Below are positions 57,542 to 64,000 of a DNA stretch of 64,000 nucleotides, in pieces. Both the position numbers and the translations under genes were made by a program. The notes beneath the pieces were generated by a model. The model was not told the origin of the DNA. It did not search any database and saw only the letters and a program-made list of their open reading frames with translations. Position 1 is the first letter of the stretch; every line of letters starts with the position of its first letter. Source of the stretch: Helicobacter sp. 'house sparrow 1' (GTDB taxonomy: Bacteria > Campylobacterota > Campylobacteria > Campylobacterales > Helicobacteraceae); the NCBI RefSeq assembly GCF_900199585.1, contig NZ_FZQY01000004.1, forward strand, positions 434,001-498,000, read 5' to 3'.

Positions 57542-59397
57542 TGCAAAGAATAATTAAAATATTTCAACAATATCAAGAACTTGATATTGTTGAAATGCCC
57601 TTGGATATTTATTTAGAAATTCCTCACTTAGCTTATATTGAAGCCAAAAAGCCAAGAGGTGGAAAGGCTCTTTTATTTACAAATCCTATTGATAAGAGAA
57701 ATAATAAGAAGTTTGATATTCCTGTGTTAATGAATATTTTTGGTTCAGAAAAAAGGGTTGAGCTGATAATGGGTCGATCACTTGATTCCATACAGAGTGA
57801 GATATTAAATCTACTTGATTTTGGTCCTGCAAAGGGTTTTTTGGATCTTAAGACAAAGTTTCAAAATTTCATTTCATTAAGACATGTTTTTCCTAGAAAA
57901 AGAAAATGGTTATCATCCCCATCACAAGAAGTTGTACTTAGGGGTGATGAGGTAGATTTGTATAAATTTCCCATATTAACAACTTGGGAAAATGATAAGG
58001 GGCCATTTATTACAATGGGGCAAGTATATACCCAAAGCTTGGATGGAACAAAGAAAAATTTAGGAATGTATAGACTTCAAATTTTTGATAAGAATCATCT
58101 AGGATTGCATTGGCAAATCCACAAGGATTCTCAGCATTTTTTCCACCAATATCAAGAGGCTAATCAAAAAATGCCAGTGAGTATTGCTCTTGGAGGAGAT
58201 GCTCTTTATACTTGGTGTGGTCAAGCACCTCTTCCTCAAGGGCTATATGAACTAATGCTCTATGGATTTATTAAGAAACAAAATGCAATTGTTAAAAAAT
58301 GTATCACAAATCCACTATATGTTCCTTATGATGCTGATATTGTAATTGAGGGTTGGGTAGATCCAAACATTTTTAGGGATGAGGGACCATTTGGGGATCA
58401 TACTGGATTTTATACTCCAATACAACCTTATCCTGTTTTAGAAGTCAGCGCAATTACCCACAAGAAAAAACCAATTTTTCCAGCAACAGTTGTAGGAAAA
58501 CCACCTCTTGAAGATAAGTATATGGGACACTATACAGAGAGAATTTTTTTGCCATTATTGCAAAAAACTGCATACGGATTAATGGATATGTATATGCCCG
58601 AGAATGGGGTTTTTCATAATTTGATTTTAGTTAGAGTGGATTCAAAATATCCTGCCCATACAAAGCAGTTAATGCATAATCTTTGGGGTATAGGACAGAT
58701 GAGTTTTGTAAAACATGTAGTTCTTGTAGGTTCTGATGCACCAGAATTTCACAATATCGAAGAATTAAGCATGTATATCTTAAATCGTTTTAGCGTTAAA
58801 AATCTTTTGATTAGTGAGGGTGTTTGTGATGCACTTGATCACTCTTCCCCAGATTTTGCTTTTGGTGGAAAGTTGGGTATTGATGTAGTCCAAAAGGAAA
58901 TAAAAAGAGATTTTGAACTTTTAGATGATGATGAATTGTTACACCAACTTTCACAAGTATTTCCAGAGATTAAAAAATTGAAGCAATACTTTGTTGATAG
59001 CAATTCTCCTATATGTGTGATTGGAGTAGAAAAGAGTAAAAGTATATTTACTTGGCTTGATCAAATTGATTTTCTTTTAAAATCCTTAGCAATTGTAGTT
59101 TTTGTAGATGCGCATAAAAATGATCTCAATAATCTATATATGCTTATTTGGAGAATAACAAATAATATTGATGCTAAAAGGGATGTTGCAATTAGAAAGG
59201 AAACACTTTTTATTGATGCCACCGACAAGATGATTTATGATGGACATCTAAGAGAATGGCCCAAAGAGACAGATTGTAATGTAGAAGTTATAAAATCCTT
59301 GAAGCAAAAAGGATTATTAAAGGGGATAGATGAAAAATTTTTACACTACTATCAAATCTGTAATTCACCTCAAGAGGAGATTGAATGTCTATTTTAA
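57541..59397 (+). CDS. ubiD: UbiD-family prenyl-FMN-dependent decarboxylase
   Basis: Reversible non-oxidative decarboxylase that uses prenylated FMN made by a UbiX partner (not in the window). 618 residues. The conserved E and D appear in DEGPFGDHTGFYT (281-293), with IALGGDALYTW and LYGFIKKQNA upstream and LRVRV/ILVRVDSKYP later. Helicobacter makes menaquinone by the futalosine route, in which a UbiD-like enzyme is suspected to act, so that is a plausible role but not provable here. The first codons contain a 17-bp inverted repeat (57561-57596). Overlaps yggS by 13 bases, same neighbour as in H. pylori. Confidence 0.9.
   Translation: MQRIIKIFQQYQELDIVEMPLDIYLEIPHLAYIEAKKPRGGKALLFTNPIDKRNNKKFDIPVLMNIFGSEKRVELIMGRSLDSIQSEILNLLDFGPAKGFLDLKTKFQNFISLRHVFPRKRKWLSSPSQEVVLRGDEVDLYKFPILTTWENDKGPFITMGQVYTQSLDGTKKNLGMYRLQIFDKNHLGLHWQIHKDSQHFFHQYQEANQKMPVSIALGGDALYTWCGQAPLPQGLYELMLYGFIKKQNAIVKKCITNPLYVPYDADIVIEGWVDPNIFRDEGPFGDHTGFYTPIQPYPVLEVSAITHKKKPIFPATVVGKPPLEDKYMGHYTERIFLPLLQKTAYGLMDMYMPENGVFHNLILVRVDSKYPAHTKQLMHNLWGIGQMSFVKHVVLVGSDAPEFHNIEELSMYILNRFSVKNLLISEGVCDALDHSSPDFAFGGKLGIDVVQKEIKRDFELLDDDELLHQLSQVFPEIKKLKQYFVDSNSPICVIGVEKSKSIFTWLDQIDFLLKSLAIVVFVDAHKNDLNNLYMLIWRITNNIDAKRDVAIRKETLFIDATDKMIYDGHLREWPKETDCNVEVIKSLKQKGLLKGIDEKFLHYYQICNSPQEEIECLF
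57561..57596. repeat. Perfect 17-bp inverted repeat in the ubiD start region
   Basis: ATTTCAACAATATCAAG (57561-57577), AA, then CTTGATATTGTTGAAAT (57580-57596): both arms match without error. It lies 20 bases after the ubiD start codon, inside codons 7-19. In RNA it would be a strong hairpin with a two-base (practically four-base) loop; in DNA it could be a dimeric operator. Confidence 0.9.
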
Positions 59398-60065
59398 AGA
59401 GTAAGCTTGATTATGTTCTTCAGAAAATCGAAAAAGCAAGGATTGGTTATAGCCGTCATCATCTTATCAAACTTGTAGCAGTTTCTAAATATAGTGAAGT
59501 GCAAAAGATTGAGGAACTTTATAACTGTGGTCAAAGGGCTTTTGGTGAAAATAAAGTTCAGGATTTAAAAATGAAGGCAGAGTGTTTAAAAAATATTCCT
59601 ATACAATGGCATTTTATAGGAAAGTTACAAACAAATAAGATTAATGCATTACTGGATTTAAATCCTTTTTTAATCCATTCTATAGATTCTTTGGAGCTTG
59701 CTAAGGAAATAAATAAGAGATGTGTTATGAAACAAAAAACTATTAGAGCTTTATTGCAGGTAAATAGTGCAAATGAAGATGGCAAAAATGGTGTGATGGC
59801 TCAAGAGTGCATTGAGGTTTATCATCAAATAATAGAAAATTGTCCAAATTTAAAGCTTGAGGGATTGATGTGTATGGGGGCTCACAGTACAGATTTTGCA
59901 GAGATTGATCAATCATTTAGGGTCACTAAGAATCTTTTTGATCAACTACAGGCAGTTGGCGCAAAAACCCTCTCAATGGGAATGAGTGGGGATTATGAAA
60001 TTGCCATTGCAAATGGCGCAAATTTACTTAGAATAGGTTCGGAGATATTTAAAACTTCATTCTAG
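59385..60065 (+). CDS. PLP homeostasis protein, YggS/PLPBP family
   Basis: 226 residues, binds pyridoxal phosphate on a Lys in KLVAVSKYSEVQKIEEL (K about 37) and buffers free PLP; no enzymatic activity is known. Other family signatures: FGENKVQD, WHFIGKLQTNK, SANEDGKNG and LSMGMSGDYEIAIANGANLLRIGS. Starts inside the last codons of ubiD. Its 3' end overlaps the convergent fliT-like gene by nine bases. Confidence 0.93.
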   Translation: MSILKSKLDYVLQKIEKARIGYSRHHLIKLVAVSKYSEVQKIEELYNCGQRAFGENKVQDLKMKAECLKNIPIQWHFIGKLQTNKINALLDLNPFLIHSIDSLELAKEINKRCVMKQKTIRALLQVNSANEDGKNGVMAQECIEVYHQIIENCPNLKLEGLMCMGAHSTDFAEIDQSFRVTKNLFDQLQAVGAKTLSMGMSGDYEIAIANGANLLRIGSEIFKTSF

Positions 60066-60278
60066 AAATTTTTGTGCAAGTTTGATTTGAAGCATCTGTC
60101 TATGGATATCCTGCTTATCTTTTTCTAGCATCTCAATGCCTTGAGAGATCAATTCTTGAGCACTTAGGAGATCTTCCATAGTTTGAAGCATATGGGTAGG
60201 GACATTTATAATAAGATCATAAGCTTTTTGGGTATCCTGATTTAGGATAGCTATTTTTAGTTCATCATGCCAAGTCAT
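60057..60278 (-). CDS. Small flagellar protein, FliT-like
   Basis: 73 residues from the ATG at 60276-60278 (MTWHDELKIAIL); the longer frame would add 15 residues from within fliS. All-helical, leucine-rich, and placed right behind fliS, exactly where the FliT-type chaperone gene is found. FliT binds FliD and blocks flagellar gene activation in enterics; in Helicobacter this small protein is poorly studied. Sequence identity with FliT is not obvious, so the assignment rests on size and place. Overlaps fliS by 14 bases. Confidence 0.65.
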   Translation of the reverse strand: MTWHDELKIAILNQDTQKAYDLIINVPTHMLQTMEDLLSAQELISQGIEMLEKDKQDIHRQMLQIKLAQKFLE

Positions 60279-60645
60279 TGTTATGAATCTCTTTCCAAGC
60301 TTCCAACAATCCTTTGGTGACATTTATGACAGTTTCTATTTTTTCAGAGCTATTTTCCACATTTGCTTGTGTAAGAAGTTTAATTTGATGTGTATAAAGA
60401 CCTGTTAAATAAACTGCAACATCACCACCTCTCTCATAATCAAGAATGTTTAAAAGTTCTGTAAAGATATCTGTTATGCGATTGATATAGTATATTTTTC
60501 CCTCAATATCATCTGTTTGAATTGATCTTGATGCCATCCCAGAGAATCTTAAAATTCCTTCATAAAGCATTTCAATTAGTCTTGCTGGAGATTCTACAGC
60601 AACTGAGTTTTGCTGATAAAGATTATAAGCATTAGTCATTTTCAT
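60265..60645 (-). CDS. fliS: Flagellin export chaperone FliS
   Basis: 126 residues, four-helix chaperone that holds flagellin unpolymerised before export. YNLYQQNSVAVESPARLIEMLYEGILRF and the following IYYINRITDIFTELLNILDYERGG match FliS. AAGGAT lies nine bases before the ATG. Placed 12 bases after fliD. Confidence 0.95.
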   Translation of the reverse strand: MKMTNAYNLYQQNSVAVESPARLIEMLYEGILRFSGMASRSIQTDDIEGKIYYINRITDIFTELLNILDYERGGDVAVYLTGLYTHQIKLLTQANVENSSEKIETVINVTKGLLEAWKEIHNNDLA

Positions 60646-60657
60646 TTCTCATCATCC

Positions 60658-62697
60658 TTATTTTTTCTTATTTGCAGCTTGATCAATCATCATTTGAACA
60701 GAAGTAAAAGCATTGTTAGCTTTTGCAATTTGCTCATCATAAGCAGCAAATCGGCTCGCCATAGTATCATATCTTGCTTTTAATCTTTCATTGGCCTGTA
60801 TTTTATCTTTATCAAGATTTTTTGCATCTCTTGTTAAAGAGTCTTGATAGAGCGTCAATTTTGCATTGCTACCATCAATTAGACCCTTTATAAACTGATT
60901 AAGTTGGACAAAAATACCATCAGTATGCTCTTCTTGCCCGAATTGGTTTTTCTTATCATAACCATAAAAAGAATTAATAGTTTGATCAGCATCTTGCCGT
61001 ATCATCTCATCCAATCTTGCTCCATTCAATGACATTTTGCTTTTCTCATCCAATGAGATTCCAAAATCGATTAAACTATAAGGTCTGCCTGTGCTTGAAA
61101 AACTTATAGGTTTTGAAATAAGCATATTAAGATTAGATCGAATTGTGCGTATATCACTTACACCATTAAAAACACCTGCAATTTTTGTTTCAGGGTCATA
61201 TCTGGTAAGTTCATCAAGCTTGGGGACAAGTTCATTATAGGCTTTTACGAAATCTTGAACCTGTGTTTTTATTATTTCAGTATCTCTTCTTATGCTTATA
61301 ACTGCAGGATTTCCAGGCTCTGTTGTATGCATTAGGGTTAGATTTACACCACTAATAATATCATTGATTTCATTTGTAGGTCGCACAACAGTTGCTCCAT
61401 TGAATAAGACTTTTGCATCAGATGCTTGCTGTAGATTTTTAAAATCAAAGATTTCTTCTTCTAATTTAGTGTAATCCTGAAGCAACCCACTTTTAATCCC
61501 TATATCTTTTAAAAACTTCTCGCCACCACTATTGTTTGATATGACTTTTACTTCACCTATTTCAGAATTAATACTTAAATGTCCCTTACCATCAGTTTTT
61601 GCGTGAATGCCTGCAATGTTTTCTATCGCTTCAGCAATGATCTTTGCATTTTCTTCACTAGTATTTCCTTCTTTTGTCATTTTTGATAAATCTAGAGGGA
61701 CTGTCCCTATTGTAATAGAACCATCAATTTTTCCACTAGCAACAGGTGTTTTAGAGCTAAAGAGCACCTCTTGCTTTGTTTCTTTAGTGCTAAAACCAAG
61801 GGTAGAGAGTTTATCGCCTCCAAGTAAAATGGCATAACCCCTACGATCATTAAGTACTAAAGAAGTATTATCCTCAGATAGTGAAACATTAAAATCACGA
61901 TCCAATAACTCTTTTGTATCAGGATTTTCTTCAATAGCTTTTCTTATAGCCTTTATTAGAGTTTGCATTCTATCTTGACTAGCAGCTTCTTTTGCATCTA
62001 GTGTAACATTGACAGTAAAGTTATTAAGATATTTGTCCTTAAAAGTGATTGTAAAATCACCCTCATTAAGCTCTGGTAATTCTTTGATTCTTTCAGAGGC
62101 AAGTGTTGAGCCAAAAAAGATTCTATTTGCTTCTCCAGTTCCTTTAGAATTTATCATCAATTGATAGGGTTTCTCTCCCCCTGTTTTCATTACAATACCC
62201 ATTACTTCGCCATCTGATTTATCAGTAATGGCTTGAGCAACATCATTGAGGGTCATTCCAGCTTGAATGTCTAAGGAATATCTCTTCCCCTTGGTATAAA
62301 AATTTAATTTTACATCCTTGTTGCTAAAAACATCATCTCTTGAAGAAAATTTGATTCCAACCTCATTAATATCATTCTTGGCAATTTCTTCAACATCAAT
62401 TTTTATATCTTGAATAGGGACCCCAGGGCTTACTGTAGCTTTGACTGCATCGTTTGAAACATCACTTGTTCTGCCAATATAAGTTGAATAATCAGACAGA
62501 GTGGATACAGGAGCTTTAACACCGCTAATTAAGGTGTTTAATTCTACTAGCTCCTTTTGTTTTTCAATATTTTCCTGCATCTTTTTATCAATGGGAGCAA
62601 TCATAATTCTCTCATCAGCTTTTTTTAGCTTCTCTATAACATCATAATTTAATACTCCACTTCCCAAACCAAGGGAGCTTAGCTGTCCCATTGCCAT
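60658..62697 (-). CDS. fliD: Flagellar filament cap protein FliD
   Basis: 679 residues, the length typical of Helicobacter FliD. It caps the filament and helps flagellin fold. N-terminal GQLSSLGLGSGVLNYDVIEKLK and the C-terminal heptad helix (FAAYDEQIAKANNAFTSVQMMIDQ) mark the conserved ends; the central part is of the FliD/FliD_C type (SGVNLTLMHTTEPGNPAVISI). Coded 43 bases after flaG and followed by fliS and the FliT-like gene. Confidence 0.95.
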   Translation of the reverse strand: MAMGQLSSLGLGSGVLNYDVIEKLKKADERIMIAPIDKKMQENIEKQKELVELNTLISGVKAPVSTLSDYSTYIGRTSDVSNDAVKATVSPGVPIQDIKIDVEEIAKNDINEVGIKFSSRDDVFSNKDVKLNFYTKGKRYSLDIQAGMTLNDVAQAITDKSDGEVMGIVMKTGGEKPYQLMINSKGTGEANRIFFGSTLASERIKELPELNEGDFTITFKDKYLNNFTVNVTLDAKEAASQDRMQTLIKAIRKAIEENPDTKELLDRDFNVSLSEDNTSLVLNDRRGYAILLGGDKLSTLGFSTKETKQEVLFSSKTPVASGKIDGSITIGTVPLDLSKMTKEGNTSEENAKIIAEAIENIAGIHAKTDGKGHLSINSEIGEVKVISNNSGGEKFLKDIGIKSGLLQDYTKLEEEIFDFKNLQQASDAKVLFNGATVVRPTNEINDIISGVNLTLMHTTEPGNPAVISIRRDTEIIKTQVQDFVKAYNELVPKLDELTRYDPETKIAGVFNGVSDIRTIRSNLNMLISKPISFSSTGRPYSLIDFGISLDEKSKMSLNGARLDEMIRQDADQTINSFYGYDKKNQFGQEEHTDGIFVQLNQFIKGLIDGSNAKLTLYQDSLTRDAKNLDKDKIQANERLKARYDTMASRFAAYDEQIAKANNAFTSVQMMIDQAANKKK

Positions 62698-62740
62698 AAC
62701 TACTCTTTTCCTATCTTTTTAAGAATATCAATTAAGATTC

Positions 62741-63106
62741 TCAACCTTTCTTATCAAAAATTAAACCAATGATATCGTGCATCTTCTTCATAAGTTCAAT
62801 TGCTTCTTTTGATGGAATTTCTCGAATTACTCTATTACCATCAACTTCCCTAACTGTGACGACCAATCCTTGTATGTCGTCATTATAGCTAAAATTAATA
62901 TCAGTATTAATTCTCTTCATCTCATGGTTTAAGATTCTGCTAGTTTCTATCAACTCTTGTTTGAGATGTTCAACTTGTTTATCTCTTCTAGCATCATCTG
63001 CTTCTTTTTGCTTAACTGCACTCAAGGGCTTGCCCGCATTTGAAGCTAATCTAACCAATTGGTCGTGTAATACAGATCCATTTACTTGATTTGTGCTATC
63101 AATCAT
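62741..63106 (-). CDS. flaG: FlaG family flagellar protein
   Basis: 121 residues. The FlaG domain is at the end: INFSYNDDIQGLVVTVREVDGNRVIREIPSKEAIELMKKM. The protein affects filament length in related bacteria. Start: AAGGAGG at 63112-63118 lies five bases before the ATG at 63104-63106. A longer frame from 63160 is impossible as a real start because that codon lies upstream of the sigma28 -10 box (63153-63158). Confidence 0.9.
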   Translation of the reverse strand: MIDSTNQVNGSVLHDQLVRLASNAGKPLSAVKQKEADDARRDKQVEHLKQELIETSRILNHEMKRINTDINFSYNDDIQGLVVTVREVDGNRVIREIPSKEAIELMKKMHDIIGLIFDKKG

Positions 63107-63152
63107 CATTTCCTCCTTGAAATCTTCTAAACACAATCCTGCACTTATAGAT

Positions 63153-63177
63153 ATCGGCAAAAAAAGTTTTTTCTTTA
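63153..63177 (-). promoter_or_regulatory. Sigma28 (FliA) promoter of flaG-fliD-fliS-fliT
   Basis: On the minus strand TAAAGAAA, then GCCGATAT, with exactly 17 bases between TAAA (63174-63177) and CGAT (63153-63156): an almost perfect sigma28 promoter. The TAA of TAAA is also the stop codon of the LytM-protein gene upstream. The predicted RNA starts just downstream of 63150. Confidence 0.85.
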
Positions 63178-64000
63178 TTTACTTTTTACAATTACTTCTA
63201 GAGGGTCTATATGCTTATCTTTTTGAGTAATTTCAAAACTCAATTTTTGATTAACCCTGCCAATGATGTACCCTTTCTGTATTCTCAAACCAACTTTTAT
63301 GGTTGGTGCTATTTTATCAAGTTGAGAATAAATTGTATGGATTCCATTTTGATTTTCTATGATAATTACCTTTTTTAAAATTGGGACTTCTTTTGCATAG
63401 ACTATTTTTCCATCAAAAATGCTTTTGACTGGAGTATTGGGGACTTTTGAAACCAATATAACAGATTCATTAAAAACTTTGAGTTTATAAACAGGATCAA
63501 AATAGGTTCCAAATTTTTGTTCTACAGTGTATTTTTCAATAGGAGCAATAGTCTTTGGACCACTATATTTTGCAATAGAGAGCGCACGATATGAGTTTGC
63601 AACTTGTTTTACCTCAGTGACCTCTCGTGATTGGTTTTTGTTTGTTTCTTGTTTTTTTCTCTCCATTGCAAGTCTTTTTTCTTCATCTAGCTCTTTTTGT
63701 GTTTTTTGTCTTAAGATATTGAGATTGCTAAGAATCTTATCAAGGCTTTTTCTTTCTTCTTCAATTTGAGCAAGTCTTGTATTATAGTTTTTTATATCCT
63801 TTTGCATATCTTTAATAAGTTTTTTTTGTTCTTTCAGCATTGTCTGGAGATATTTTTTTTGATTTTCTTGTGTTGTGATATTCTGGCTTATCTTAGTGAT
63901 ATTTTGCATTGTTTGGGCAATCTTTGTTTCTAGAACTTTTTCTTTTTGTGTAAGCAGTTGTATCTTTTCTTGAGAGTTTTTATTGAGTAATTTAAAGATT
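63175..64000 (-). CDS. EnvC-like coiled-coil protein with degenerate LytM (M23) domain, 5' end missing
   Basis: The reading frame stays open from 63909 to the window edge at 64000 (the extra part reads KLLNKNSQEKIQLLTQ and so on), so the N-terminus lies outside; 274 residues are visible. Residues before about 110 form a coiled coil rich in Lys/Gln/Glu. The C-terminal 120 residues match the LytM/peptidase M23 beta fold (VKSIFDGKIVYAKEVPILKKVIIIENQNGIHTIYSQLDK, ending IDPLEVI). The metal ligands are missing: HxGxD is absent, HxH reads LSFEI. This is the layout of EnvC, which activates amidases rather than cutting itself. A homologue sits next to flaG in H. pylori. Confidence 0.8.
   Translation of the reverse strand, partial: IFKLLNKNSQEKIQLLTQKEKVLETKIAQTMQNITKISQNITTQENQKKYLQTMLKEQKKLIKDMQKDIKNYNTRLAQIEEERKSLDKILSNLNILRQKTQKELDEEKRLAMERKKQETNKNQSREVTEVKQVANSYRALSIAKYSGPKTIAPIEKYTVEQKFGTYFDPVYKLKVFNESVILVSKVPNTPVKSIFDGKIVYAKEVPILKKVIIIENQNGIHTIYSQLDKIAPTIKVGLRIQKGYIIGRVNQKLSFEITQKDKHIDPLEVIVKSK

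Overview
The window is a 64-kb, AT-rich, densely packed stretch of an epsilonproteobacterial (Campylobacterota) chromosome, almost certainly a Helicobacter other than H. pylori. Evidence for this is the mosaic of short gene neighbourhoods that match H. pylori order: moeA-fliR-HD protein, lpxK-nadE, flaA-magIII, coaE/gatA/guaB, yggS-ubiD, and LytM protein-flaG-fliD-fliS-fliT. It also has a combined ispDF, an HP1021-type orphan regulator, TraF_2-type and VacA-type surface proteins, and sheathed-flagellum genes. The ispDF-regulator-ATP-sulfurylase-like-pgpA order matches Campylobacter jejuni. No rRNA, tRNA, CRISPR array, transposase or prophage gene was recognised.

Layout. 1-2,002: purC (cut by the window edge) and the S41 protease ctpA. 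2,227-8,652: clpB behind a textbook sigma70 promoter, gltS, rmuC and a TraF_2-like outer membrane protein. 8,942-14,256 (minus strand): moeA, fliR, an HD phosphohydrolase, RNase Y and 5-formyl-THF cyclo-ligase, mostly touching or overlapping. 14,314-17,078: lipoprotein, ftsY, radA. 17,788-22,791: a 1667-residue autotransporter that carries a SPOR-like domain after its beta-barrel. 23,128-25,830: addA.

25,952-37,408: a small beta-barrel protein, then a run of ten minus-strand genes (ktrB, ktrA, response regulator, histidine kinase, FIST/PAS/HD-GYP protein, modE, ispDF, HP1021-like regulator, degenerate ATP sulfurylase, pgpA). Most of them overlap or nearly touch, mixing K+ uptake, two-component and c-di-GMP signalling with isoprenoid and phospholipid synthesis. 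37,548-42,517: a sigma54-type flagellar rod gene, lpxK, nadE, the major flagellin flaA behind a consensus sigma28 promoter, and magIII. 42,558-51,230: coaE, a glycosyltransferase, gatA-guaB-mnmD, an uncharacterised AAA ATPase and der. 51,514-60,065: an acidic exported protein, then gdhA with a polar amino-acid ABC transporter (a glutamate-handling cluster), a small outer membrane protein translationally coupled to ubiD, and yggS. 60,057-64,000: the flagellar cap/chaperone operon fliT-fliS-fliD-flaG behind a second consensus sigma28 promoter, and an EnvC-like coiled-coil/LytM protein that runs off the window.

The items most worth following up are the autotransporter with a C-terminal SPOR-like domain; the coupled signalling cassette ending in an HD-GYP protein; the ATP-sulfurylase homologue that has lost active-site motifs; the EnvC-like LytM protein lacking metal ligands; and a perfect 17-bp inverted repeat inside the first codons of ubiD. 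Everything here comes from reading the sequence and from family knowledge; no database search was run.
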